64,000 nucleotides of DNA, taken from positions 29,863-93,862 of the forward strand of contig NZ_JANTEZ010000009.1 of assembly GCF_024978135.1 (NCBI RefSeq), read 5' to 3'. Below the pieces are notes generated by a model. That model saw only the letters and a list, made by a program, of their open reading frames with translations, was not told the DNA's origin and made no database searches. The DNA comes from Herbiconiux gentiana (GTDB taxonomy: Bacteria > Actinomycetota > Actinomycetes > Actinomycetales > Microbacteriaceae). The position numbers were made by a program, and so were the translations under genes. Shown here piece after piece: positions 51,161 through 58,502 of this stretch; within the stretch, counting starts at the first letter, position 1; every line of letters begins with the position of its first letter.

Positions 51161-51197
51161 GCGGATGCGCGGCGGCACGCCCCCGCCGCGCATCCGC
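51161..51197. terminator. Perfect 15-bp hairpin after poxB
   Basis: GCGGATGCGCGGCGG (51161-51175) pairs with CCGCCGCGCATCCGC (51183-51197) over a 7-nt loop, 4 nt after the poxB stop and facing the convergent PTS genes. No U-tract. Confidence 0.65.
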
Positions 51198-51273
51198 CGC
51201 CCAGCCGCCCTGTGGGCGAGGTCGCCCGCCCCGCCGTGGGCGAGGGTCGCTCGGCCGCCCCTGAGGGCGAGGG

Positions 51274-51546
51274 TCAGCCGACCGCGACCTCGAGCTTCGC
51301 CGTGATCTCGTCGAGGTCGAAGTAGTTCTCGATCACCACGACGTCGGCGTTCGTGCGCCCGATGGCCGACACCAGCTCGGGCGACGTCAGGATGACCTGC
51401 GCATCGGCGGCGGCCACCCCCACCCCCGCCACGTCGGACGCCGACACCTCCGCCTCGATGTCGAGGCGCTCGAGGGCTCGGACGGCGTTCACGCGCAGGA
51501 TCTCGGAGGTGCCGATGCCCGCCCCGCAGAGGGCGACGATCTTCAC
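51274..51546 (-). CDS. PTS system IIB component (ascorbate/galactitol-type)
   Basis: A 90-residue protein. KIVALCGAGIGTSEILRVNAV holds the phosphorylated Cys at residue 7 in the CGxGxGTS loop typical of the lactose/ascorbate/galactitol IIB fold. The rest (AQVILTSPELV, ADVVVIENYFDLDEI) fits the same fold. The GTG start is 4 nt after the IIA stop. It would take phosphate from IIA and pass it to a sugar in a membrane IIC. No IIC gene is present beside it, so either a distant IIC is used or the pair has a regulatory role. Confidence 0.85.
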   Translation of the reverse strand: MKIVALCGAGIGTSEILRVNAVRALERLDIEAEVSASDVAGVGVAAADAQVILTSPELVSAIGRTNADVVVIENYFDLDEITAKLEVAVG

Positions 51547-51550
51547 GGCC

Positions 51551-52027
51551 TCAGCCTAGGTCAGGGTGCGAGGCCGCCGCGAGCAGCCGGCGCACCTCGT
51601 CGGTGTCGCGGGCCGCGGCGAGCGCCGGGATGACGCTCTCGTCGTTGAACAGATTCGCGAGCGCCGCCACCGACGCCACGTGCTGGTCGGCCTCGGTCGC
51701 CGCGATGCCGATCACCACCGACACCGGGTCGTTGTAGGCGTGCCCGAAGCTCACCGGCTCGTCGAGGGTGACGATGACGAGCCCGGGGCCGTGCACGTCG
51801 GGCCCCGGCCGCGCGTGCGCCATCGCGAGCCCCGGCGCGATCACGATGTAGGGGCCGTACTCCTCGATCATCGCGATCATCCGCTCCCCGTAGGAGGCGT
51901 CGGCCGCGCCGCTCGCGGTGAGCGCCTCGGCGGCCCGCCGCACCGCCGCCCGCCAGTCGGGAGCGCCCCGGTGGAGGGCGATCGCCGCATCCGGCAGCTG
52001 GTCGAGCGGGGGCATCTGGTACGTCAT
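51551..52027 (-). CDS. PTS system IIA component (EIIA type 2)
   Basis: A 158-residue protein of the fructose/mannitol/ascorbate IIA family. GPYIVIAPGLAMAHARPG carries the phosphorylated His near residue 71, in the form seen in UlaC/SgaA. LDEPVSFGHAYNDPVSVVIGIAA and HVASVAALANLFNDE are the flanking family blocks. ATG 52027 is taken; a GAGAAT box ends 10 nt before it. Together with the following IIB gene it makes a two-gene unit. General PTS proteins (EI, HPr) are not in the window. Confidence 0.87.
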   Translation of the reverse strand: MTYQMPPLDQLPDAAIALHRGAPDWRAAVRRAAEALTASGAADASYGERMIAMIEEYGPYIVIAPGLAMAHARPGPDVHGPGLVIVTLDEPVSFGHAYNDPVSVVIGIAATEADQHVASVAALANLFNDESVIPALAAARDTDEVRRLLAAASHPDLG

Positions 52028-52108
52028 CGCCCGCCCATTCTCGCAGTCACGGCCCCACCCAACCGGAGAGTTCCCTGCGACCACCCCGCGCGCCCCCTGA
52101 CCGCACCC

Positions 52109-52137
52109 TTGACGCCACCCGTCCACCCGAGCAGAAT
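52109..52137 (+). promoter_or_regulatory. Promoter of the VOC gene (TTGACG-17-CAGAAT)
   Basis: TTGACG (52109-52114), a 17-bp spacer and CAGAAT (52132-52137) precede ATG 52145 by 8 nt. This is the best -35/-10 pair in the window and again leaves no leader. Confidence 0.65.
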
Positions 52138-52144
52138 CGCGCCC

Positions 52145-52552
52145 ATGATCGACAACTGGAAGATCGAACTCGTCTTCATCCCCGTCACCGACGTCGACCG
52201 CGCCAAGGCGTTCTACGTCGACCAGGTCGGCTTCCACGCCGACCACGACGCCAGCCCCACGCCCGACATCCGCTTCGTGCAGCTCACCCCGCCGGGCTCG
52301 GCCTGCTCCATCGCGTTCGGCACCGGCATCGGCGAGATGGCGCCGGGCACCCAGAAGGGCGTGCAGATCGTGGTTCCGGATGCCGCCGCCGCCCGCGCGC
52401 ACCTCGTCGAGAACGGCGTCACCTGCTCCGAGGTGGTCGACGAGGGCTGGGGCCTGTTCGTCTACTTCGACGACCCCGACGGCAACGGCTGGGCGCTGCA
52501 GCAGCTCCCCGCCTACGCCGCCGGGGCCGCCGCCGCGTCAGCGACCGCGTAG
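52145..52552 (+). CDS. VOC (glyoxalase/bleomycin-resistance) superfamily protein
   Basis: A 135-residue protein with one beta-alpha-beta-beta-beta pair: KIELVFIPVTDVDRAKAFYVDQVGFHADHD, then FVQLTPPGSACSIAFG, GVQIVVPDAAAARAHLVENGV and FVYFDDPDGNGWALQQLP (leading residues given). The DPDGNxW block is typical of small actinobacterial VOC proteins. Putative metal ligands are not certain. It stands alone between the leftward PTS and adenosine deaminase genes. Substrate unknown. Confidence 0.88.
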   Translation: MIDNWKIELVFIPVTDVDRAKAFYVDQVGFHADHDASPTPDIRFVQLTPPGSACSIAFGTGIGEMAPGTQKGVQIVVPDAAAARAHLVENGVTCSEVVDEGWGLFVYFDDPDGNGWALQQLPAYAAGAAAASATA

Positions 52553-52612
52553 CCGCCGAGGCGGGCACCGCGTAGCCGCCGCGGCCGCTTGGCCACCGGG
52601 CCGGCCGGCCTC

Positions 52613-53734
52613 CTAGAGCGCCTCGAACCCGTCCGAGATCGCGTCGGCGAGGTCCTCGCGGTCCTCCACCGGCAGGAACGTCGCCGCTGCCGCGTTCAGC
52701 TGGAACACCTCGTGATCGGCCAGTTCGTAGTCGAACGCATCGGTCAGCAGGGCCAGCTCGCGGCTGATCGACGTGTTGCTCATGAGCCGGTTGTCGGTGT
52801 TCACCGTCACCTGGAACCCGAGCTGGTAGAGCAGATCGAACGGGTGGTCGACGAGCTCGTCGCCCCACGCCGAGACCGCCCCGGTCTGCAGGTTCGACGA
52901 GGGCGAGAGCTCGAGCGTGATCTCGCGGTCCTTGACCCACTGCGCGAGCAGCCCGAGCGAGACGTAGGTCGCCTCGTCGTCCTGCCGCTCGGTCTCGATG
53001 TCCTCGGCGATCCGCACGCCGTGGCCGAGCCGCAGCGCGCGCCCGTCGAACAGGGCACCGCGGATGCTCTCCAGCCCGTCCCCTTCACCGGCGTGCACCG
53101 TGGTGGGGAAGTAGTTCTTCGCGAGGAAGTCGAACGCCGCGAGGTGCCTGCTCGCCGGGTACCCAGCCTCCGCCCCCGCGATGTCGAACCCCACGACGCC
53201 GTTCTCGCGGTGCCGCACGGCCAGCTCGGCGATCTCGAGCGAGCGGTCGGCGTGCCGCATCGCGGTCACGAGCTGCCCGACGCGGATGCTGCGCCCGCTC
53301 GCCCGCACGTCGTCGGTGCCGGTCTCGATGCCCTCCTGCACCGCCTCCACGACCTCGTCGAGGCTGAGGCCGCCGGTGAGGTGCTGTTCGGGCGCCCAGC
53401 GCACCTCGCCGTAGATCACGCCGTCGTCGGCGAGGTCGAGCACGTACTCGCGGGCCACGCGGACCAGGTTCTCGCGGCTCTGCATGACCGCGATCGTCAG
53501 GTCGAACGTGGCGAGGTAGGCGGGCAGCGAGCCGGAGTCAGCGCTGTCCTCGAACCAGTCGCCCAGCTCGACCGGGTCGGTCGACGGCAGCTCGAGGCCG
53601 ATCCGCTTCGCCAGCTCGACGATCGTCTTGGGCCGGAGCCCCCCGTCGAGGTGGTCGTGCAGCGACACCTTCGGGAGCGAGTTGAAGCTGATGGTCGAAC
53701 CGGGAACGAGGTATTCCTCCGTGGGGGTGCTCAT
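52613..53734 (-). CDS. add: Adenosine deaminase
   Basis: A 373-residue zinc amidohydrolase converting adenosine and deoxyadenosine to inosine forms. LPKVSLHDHLDGGLRP near residue 25 has the metal HxH, FDIAGAEAGYP follows, and TTVHAGEGDGLESIRGAL gives the catalytic His-Glu, LGHGVRIAEDI the base-side His and VTVNTDNRLMSNTSISRE the metal Asp. Length and order are normal for actinobacterial Add. Its product is a substrate of the nearby phosphorylase and nucleoside hydrolase. ATG 53734 follows a TAAGCT box by 7 nt. Confidence 0.95.
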   Translation of the reverse strand: MSTPTEEYLVPGSTISFNSLPKVSLHDHLDGGLRPKTIVELAKRIGLELPSTDPVELGDWFEDSADSGSLPAYLATFDLTIAVMQSRENLVRVAREYVLDLADDGVIYGEVRWAPEQHLTGGLSLDEVVEAVQEGIETGTDDVRASGRSIRVGQLVTAMRHADRSLEIAELAVRHRENGVVGFDIAGAEAGYPASRHLAAFDFLAKNYFPTTVHAGEGDGLESIRGALFDGRALRLGHGVRIAEDIETERQDDEATYVSLGLLAQWVKDREITLELSPSSNLQTGAVSAWGDELVDHPFDLLYQLGFQVTVNTDNRLMSNTSISRELALLTDAFDYELADHEVFQLNAAAATFLPVEDREDLADAISDGFEAL

Positions 53735-53740
53735 CTCCCC

Positions 53741-53746
53741 AGCTTA
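53741..53746 (-). promoter_or_regulatory. add: Leaderless-type -10 (TAAGCT) for add
   Basis: TAAGCT on the minus strand ends 7 nt before ATG 53734. Confidence 0.5.
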
Positions 53747-53805
53747 GGGTTCCCGGCCCCGGGCGACCGGCCCGAATCGTTACCCGACGGCCGTCGAGCA
53801 CCGGC

Positions 53806-53811
53806 TAGGCT
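53806..53811 (+). promoter_or_regulatory. Candidate -10 (TAGGCT) for the membrane HExxH gene
   Basis: TAGGCT lies 55 nt before ATG 53866, so this transcript would have a leader of about 48 nt, unlike its neighbours. Confidence 0.4.
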
Positions 53812-53865
53812 CTGGTCGCCGGGTGACGCCACGGCGCCCCCTGCGACACCGGAAGCCCCGCCGCC

Positions 53866-55224
53866 ATGACCCCTGAACCCCGCTACGGCGAGCGCGCCGC
53901 CGCCCCCTCCGCCGCCACGTCCGACGGCTCCCCCGCTGCCTCCGCCGCCACCACCCCCACCGCCACTTCCGCCGCCGCCGCCGAGCTGTTCAGTCCACCG
54001 CCGTTCCCCGAGCAGCCGCCGCTCCCCGCGCTGGCGCCGTCCCCGCGCCGCCGCCGGGTGCTCCGCGCCGTCGGTGTCGCGGCGGGGCTCGTCGGCCTCG
54101 TCGCCCTGCTCGTCGGCGGATTCTTCGGCTGGACGGTCGTCGCCGACCAGCGCCGCGCCGACGCCGCCGCGCTCCTGACCGATCGCCAGAGCGACGCCGT
54201 CGAGGCCCTCGGCGCCCTGACCGCCCGTACCCGCAGCTCCCAGGCCGAGGCCGACCGCGTACGAGAGGTCGTCGGCTCCGCCCCCTTCGCCGCCGACCCC
54301 GACCCGACGGCCGAGCCCCTCCGCACCGCGCTCGGCGCCCTCGACCTCGCGCTCTTCGAAGCCACAGAAGCCGCCGCAGCGCCCGCCCCGGCACCGACCG
54401 ACGAGCCCTCCGCCACCGAGCCCGCCCCCGCGAATGCCCCCGGCCTCACCCTCCCCTGGGAGCTGACAGCCGAGGCCGACCAGCTCGAGGCGGATGCGCA
54501 CCGCGCCGACACCGTCGCCACCACCCTCCTGGCGACCGCCGAGGCCACCGACGCCGCCGAGGAGGCCGTCGTCACCGCCGAAGCGACGTACTTCTCCTCC
54601 CTCGCGACCCGCGCGCAGTCCGAGATCGACACCAACACCCTGGCGAGCCGCAAGTCGCAGGTCGACCTCTCGTACCTCATCGACACCGCCGCCGACCCGG
54701 CCCTCGCCGACTACCGCGACGCCGAGTTCGTCGCCTCCCTCGACAGCGCGCGTCAAGCGCTCCGCGACTCGCAGGCCGTCGAGGCCGCCGAGGCGGACGA
54801 CCCGGCCTTCGCCACCCGCCGCGAGATCGAGGCCTACGCCCGCTCCCTCAGCGCCGGGGTCGTGCTCGACTTCGTCTGGGCGCCCGAGGTGAACGGCCTC
54901 GGCGAGAACTGGCTGTCGGGCACCGCCGAGACCTACGACAGTGACGGCGGCTGGTCGATCATCAGCCTGAACTACACCGTCGAGGAGGCCTGGGCCGACG
55001 GCGACGAGAACGCCCGCGCGCTGGTGGCGCACGAGGTCGGCCACACGCAGGTCATCCGCGACGTCTGCGAACCGCTGTTCACCGGCCCCGTCTTCGCATC
55101 CGACCACGAGACCTGGGCCACCGCCTGGTCGATCGGCCTCGGCTTCGACCTGCCGGGCTCGGGCATCGAAGCCTACGGCCGCCCCACCGACGACCAGATC
55201 GCCACCGCCGCCGGCTGCCGCTGA
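53866..55224 (+). CDS. Single-pass membrane protein with C-terminal HExxH motif (putative zincin)
   Basis: A 452-residue protein. Residues 1-~60 are Ala/Pro/Ser/Thr-rich and cytoplasmic; one helix follows (GVAAGLVGLVALLVGGFFGW, ~68-87). The exterior part to ~320 is Ala/Glu/Asp-rich and helical, probably coiled-coil, with a Pro-rich break near 175-190. The C-terminal ~110 residues have a compact domain with ALVAHEVGHTQVIRD near residue 388 (HExxH) and SDHETWATAWSIGLGFDLPG, which may supply a third metal ligand. I do not recognise a named family. A membrane-tethered peptidase facing outside is the inference. Confidence 0.7.
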   Translation: MTPEPRYGERAAAPSAATSDGSPAASAATTPTATSAAAAELFSPPPFPEQPPLPALAPSPRRRRVLRAVGVAAGLVGLVALLVGGFFGWTVVADQRRADAAALLTDRQSDAVEALGALTARTRSSQAEADRVREVVGSAPFAADPDPTAEPLRTALGALDLALFEATEAAAAPAPAPTDEPSATEPAPANAPGLTLPWELTAEADQLEADAHRADTVATTLLATAEATDAAEEAVVTAEATYFSSLATRAQSEIDTNTLASRKSQVDLSYLIDTAADPALADYRDAEFVASLDSARQALRDSQAVEAAEADDPAFATRREIEAYARSLSAGVVLDFVWAPEVNGLGENWLSGTAETYDSDGGWSIISLNYTVEEAWADGDENARALVAHEVGHTQVIRDVCEPLFTGPVFASDHETWATAWSIGLGFDLPGSGIEAYGRPTDDQIATAAGCR

Positions 55225-55318
55225 CCCCGGCTCCCGCCTCCCGCGTCGCGCCCAGCGCCTCGCGGTTCCCACGCCGCGCCTCGAGCCCGTCGGCCTGGCC
55301 ACGCACCTCGCGCGGGCG

Positions 55319-56149
55319 CTACGACCCCAGGCTCGCCGAGATCTCGGCGGCAGCCCGCCCGGCAGCCTCCCGCACCCGCTCGGCCGACACGGCGCTGTAG
55401 CTCGTCGCCACGTACGGCACCGTCAGCGCCGCCACGGCCCGACCCGATGCCCCCAGCACGGGGAACACCACGTCCGTGATCGACGGCTGCACCGCATCCG
55501 CCCGCTCGAGAAACCCCCGCTCCCGGATGCCCGCCCCAACCTTCCCGTCATCAATGCCCTCTCCCCGCGCCACGTCCTCCCGCGCGTCACCAGAGCCCCC
55601 TGCCCGCGCCACATCCTCCCCCGCACCGCGATCGCCACCGTCACCGGCCGCCACCCCGCCGAACGCGCGCAGCACCGCCCCCGTCGCCGTCTCCTCCACC
55701 GAGAACGTCGCCCCCACCCGCACCCGGAACCCGAAGTCCCCCGGAGACTCCGCCTGCGCCACCACCCGCACCCGGTCCACGTCGAGCACGCTCAGGTTGC
55801 ACGACTGCCCGGTCTCGTCTGCGAGCCGCCGCATCGGCGCCAGCGCGGCCGCGGTCAGCGCCCGCAGCGGCTCCTGCCGATGCGCCAGATCGAAGAGCCG
55901 GAGCGACAGCGAGTACAACCCCGTCTGCCGCTCCCGGAACAGATACCCCCGCCGCTCCAACGTCGTCAGCACCCGGAAGATCTGACTCGGCGACCGCTCC
56001 ACGGCGCCCGCGATCTCGACCTGACTCATCCCGTCGCGCCGCCCCGCGAGCACCTCGAGGATGTCGAGCGCCTTGTCCAGCGCCGGCACCGCGTACTCGG
56101 GCCCCTTCGCCGAGGGTTCGGTGCCCGCGGACGCCCCCGTCACGGTCAC
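55319..56149 (-). CDS. IclR family transcriptional regulator
   Basis: A 276-residue regulator. The N-terminal winged helix reads VPALDKALDILEVLAGRRDGMSQVEIA and SPSQIFRVLTTLERRGYLFRE (leading residues). The C-terminal effector domain has RRLADETGQSCNLSVLD, GFRVRVGATFSVEETATGAVLRAF and ITDVVFPVLGASGRAVAALTVPY. Between these, ~44 residues are Gly/Ala/Asp-rich (GEDVARAGGSGDAREDVARG), replacing the usual helix region. The GTG overlaps the adenosylhomocysteinase-like stop by 4 nt, so it is co-expressed with it and likely controls this gene and the divergent nucleoside hydrolase. Effector unknown. Confidence 0.87.
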   Translation of the reverse strand: MTVTGASAGTEPSAKGPEYAVPALDKALDILEVLAGRRDGMSQVEIAGAVERSPSQIFRVLTTLERRGYLFRERQTGLYSLSLRLFDLAHRQEPLRALTAAALAPMRRLADETGQSCNLSVLDVDRVRVVAQAESPGDFGFRVRVGATFSVEETATGAVLRAFGGVAAGDGGDRGAGEDVARAGGSGDAREDVARGEGIDDGKVGAGIRERGFLERADAVQPSITDVVFPVLGASGRAVAALTVPYVATSYSAVSAERVREAAGRAAAEISASLGS

Positions 56150-57327
56150 TCGGCGGCGTTGAGCGCGGCGAGCATCCGCCTCGCGATCGTGCGATCGATG
56201 TCGTCGGGAACCGGCTGCGCCCCGGCGACGAGCCCCGCGGCATCCGTCGCCACCCGCTCCAGCGAGAGCGTCTGCAGCAGGAAGCCGAGGTCCATCGACT
56301 CGAGCGAGTTGCCCTTCGGCTCGCGACCGGCGAGGTTGAACATCCGCCCGCCCGCCAGCAGCACGACGTGGCGCCCGTTCGGCAGGTCGATGCGCTCGAC
56401 CGCCTCGATGATCTCGCGGCTGCCGGTCGCTGCCGCCCGCAGCCCGGCCACGTCGATCTCCCACGGGAAGTGCCCGCAGTTGCCGAGCACCGCCCCGTCC
56501 TGCATGAGCTCGATGGCCTCGAGCGGCAGCACGTCGGGGTGACCGGTCGCGGTGATGAACACGTCACCCCACGGGGCGAGGGCGAGCGCATCCGCCACCC
56601 GGAACCCGTCGAGCGCCGCCTCGAACGCCTTGAGCTCGTCGATCTCGACCACCGCCACCTTGCCGCCGAGCGCCCGCAGGTAGTGCGCCACACCTCGCCC
56701 GCACCAGCCGTAGCCGAACACGACGAAGCGCCGCCCGGGCACCATCAGGTTGGTGATGCGCATGAAGCTCTCGATCACCGACTGGCCGACCGCGTGCTTG
56801 TTCTCGCCGATGGCCTTGAGCAGGCTGTCGTTGATCACGATCATCGGAAACGGCACGGCCCCGGCGAGCTCGCCGCGCAGCCGGTCGCCGCCCGAGGTGG
56901 TCTCCTCGGTACCGCCGATCAGGCTCGCCGCCACTCCGCGCGCGACCACCCCGGCCGCGAGGTCGCCACCATTGTCGAGCAGCATGTCGGGCTCGGCGTC
57001 GAGCACGCGCAGCACGTTGGCATGATGCTCCTCGAGGGTGTCGTCGCGCCGCCCGAACAGCGTCATGCCGAGCGTCTGCAGGTAGGCGACGACGTCGTCC
57101 TGCGTGGAGCCGTGGTTGCCCGTTCCCACGATCTCGGCCCCGCCCGCGGCGAGCGTCTCGAGCAGCACGGCGGTCTTGGGCTCGATGTGCAGCGACATGC
57201 CGATGCGGTGGCCGGCGAACGGGCGGGTGGCGGCGAGATCGTCGCGGGCCTGGGCGAGCAGCGGCATCCGTGAGCGGATCCAGTCGACGCGCGCAGCTCC
57301 GCGCAGAGCGAGGTCGGTGTCAGTCAT
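56146..57327 (-). CDS. S-adenosylhomocysteine hydrolase-like NAD-binding protein
   Basis: A 393-residue protein, shorter than classic SahH and close to archaeal forms. Blocks seen: MSLHIEPKTAVLLETLAAGG (His), TGNHGSTQDDVVAYL, DMLLDNGGDLAAG (Asp), GGTEETTSGGDRL (Glu), VINDSLLKAIGENKHAVGQS (Lys, with Glu-Asn where SahH has Asp-Asn), VVFGYGWCGRGVAHYLRALG (NAD) and VLGNCGHFPWEID. It may hydrolyse S-adenosyl- or S-inosyl-homocysteine or a related thioether nucleoside. It is co-transcribed with an IclR regulator and divergent from a nucleoside hydrolase. ATG 57327 is placed 7 nt after an AATACT box. Confidence 0.83.
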   Translation of the reverse strand: MTDTDLALRGAARVDWIRSRMPLLAQARDDLAATRPFAGHRIGMSLHIEPKTAVLLETLAAGGAEIVGTGNHGSTQDDVVAYLQTLGMTLFGRRDDTLEEHHANVLRVLDAEPDMLLDNGGDLAAGVVARGVAASLIGGTEETTSGGDRLRGELAGAVPFPMIVINDSLLKAIGENKHAVGQSVIESFMRITNLMVPGRRFVVFGYGWCGRGVAHYLRALGGKVAVVEIDELKAFEAALDGFRVADALALAPWGDVFITATGHPDVLPLEAIELMQDGAVLGNCGHFPWEIDVAGLRAAATGSREIIEAVERIDLPNGRHVVLLAGGRMFNLAGREPKGNSLESMDLGFLLQTLSLERVATDAAGLVAGAQPVPDDIDRTIARRMLAALNAAE

Positions 57328-57333
57328 GGCGCG

Positions 57334-57339
57334 AGTATT
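57334..57339 (-). promoter_or_regulatory. Candidate -10 (AATACT) for the SahH-like/IclR operon
   Basis: AATACT on the minus strand ends 7 nt before ATG 57327; the match is weak but the spacing is the same as for other genes here. Confidence 0.35.
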
Positions 57340-57345
57340 GCACAG

Positions 57346-57362
57346 ATGAACGTGCGTTTCAT
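57346..57362. promoter_or_regulatory. Candidate IclR operator (ATGAA-N7-TTCAT)
   Basis: A 17-bp palindrome lies between the two divergent -10 boxes, where a bound regulator could control both directions. IclR-family sites are often such short AT-rich palindromes; the local AT richness stands out in this region. Confidence 0.4.
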
Positions 57363-57363
57363 A

Positions 57364-57369
57364 TATGCT
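57364..57369 (+). promoter_or_regulatory. Candidate -10 (TATGCT) for the nucleoside hydrolase
   Basis: TATGCT lies 38 nt before GTG 57407; the leader holds AGGAG 6 nt from that GTG, which decides the start over ATG 57365. Confidence 0.4.
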
Positions 57370-57406
57370 CAGGATGCTCGACCCGCCCGATCCCCCAGGA
57401 GACCCC

Positions 57407-58354
57407 GTGCCGAAGAAGATCATCCTCGACTGCGACCCCGGCCACGACGACGCCATCGCGCTCCTGCTGGCGCACGGCAGCCCCGAGATCGAGCTGCTCG
57501 CGGTGACGACCGTGGTCGGCAACCAGACGCTGGAGAAGGTCACCCGCAACGCCCTCTCGGTGGCGCGGGTCGCCGGCATCACGGGGGTGCCCTTCGCCGC
57601 CGGCTGCGCGCGGCCGCTCGTGCGCACGGTCGAGGTGGCGCCCGACATCCACGGCGAATCCGGCCTCGACGGGCCCGTGCTGCCCGAGCCCGTGATCGAG
57701 CTCGACGAGCGGCACGCCGTCGACCTGATCATCGACACGATCATGGCCCACGAGCCCGGCACCGTGACCCTCGTGCCGACCGGCGGACTCACCAACATCG
57801 CGATGGCCGCCCGCAAGGAGCCGCGCATCGTGCCGCGCGTGAAGGAGGTCGTGCTGATGGGCGGCGGCTACCACGTCGGCAACTGGAGCGCGACGAGCGA
57901 GTTCAACATCATCATCGACCCCGAGGCCGCGCACATCGTGTTCAACGAGTCGTGGCCGCTGACGATGGTGGGGCTCGATCTGACCCACCAGGCGCTGGCG
58001 ACGCCCGAGGTCAGGGAGCGCATCCGGGCTGTCGACACCGCGCCGGCGCGTTTCGTGGAGGAGCTGCTGCAGTTCTTCGCCGGAACCTATCTCGAGGCGC
58101 AGGGCTTCGTGCACCCGCCGGTGCACGACCCGTGCGCGGTGGCGCGGGTGATCGACCCCGACGTGATGACGGCGCGACACGTGCCGCTCGACGTGGAGCT
58201 GTCGGGGAGCCTCACGCTCGGGATGACCGTGGCCGACTTCCGCTCGCCTGCGCCCGACGACTGCACGACGCAGGTCGCGGTCGACCTCGACCACGAGCGC
58301 TTCTGGGCGCTCATCGTCGACGCCCTCGAGCGCATCGGCGACCCAGAGGCCTGA
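57407..58354 (+). CDS. Inosine-uridine preferring nucleoside hydrolase (RihA/B-like)
   Basis: A 315-residue enzyme that splits ribonucleosides to base and ribose. KKIILDCDPGHDDAIALLLA binds the catalytic calcium (DxDxxxDD), VTTVVGNQTLEKVTRNAL follows, VLMGGGYHVGNWSATSEFNIIIDPEAA (leading residues) supplies the second metal and ribose site, and HDPCAVARVIDP the last. GTG 57407 has an AGGAG site. It is divergent from the SahH-like/IclR genes with a palindrome between, so probably in the same regulon. Its base products link to adenosine deaminase and PNP nearby. Confidence 0.94.
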   Translation: MPKKIILDCDPGHDDAIALLLAHGSPEIELLAVTTVVGNQTLEKVTRNALSVARVAGITGVPFAAGCARPLVRTVEVAPDIHGESGLDGPVLPEPVIELDERHAVDLIIDTIMAHEPGTVTLVPTGGLTNIAMAARKEPRIVPRVKEVVLMGGGYHVGNWSATSEFNIIIDPEAAHIVFNESWPLTMVGLDLTHQALATPEVRERIRAVDTAPARFVEELLQFFAGTYLEAQGFVHPPVHDPCAVARVIDPDVMTARHVPLDVELSGSLTLGMTVADFRSPAPDDCTTQVAVDLDHERFWALIVDALERIGDPEA

Positions 58355-58373
58355 GGCGGCGCTCGGCCGCGCC

Positions 58374-58501
58374 CGCTCTCCAGCCCCACCTGCGCCGGGC
58401 GGGCAGGGCAGTTCAACCGCTCGCAACCCAGCTCTCTCCATTCCCACCTCTGCCGGGCGGGCGTCGGCGACACGCTCTCCAGCCCCACCTGCGCGTGTCG
58501 G
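58374..58501. repeat. Three degenerate ~30-bp repeats with a hairpin
   Basis: Copies of (G)CTCTCCAGCCCCACCTGCG begin at 58374, 58431 and 58473. The last sits in a hairpin where CGACACGC (58468-58475) pairs with GCGTGTCG (58493-58500). The element fills the 148-nt gap between convergent genes and may serve as a terminator. Confidence 0.55.
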
Positions 58502-58502
58502 C

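Noticed and set aside
51198..51273. Repeated GTGGGCGAGG-like words after the poxB hairpin
   Set aside because: They are short and irregular and fit the general GC-rich bias; no unit structure as clear as that at 49265 was found.
55319..56149. Suspected frameshift in the IclR gene at the low-complexity segment
   Set aside because: The frame before and after the segment matches IclR motifs without shift, so it is an insertion or divergence rather than a broken gene.
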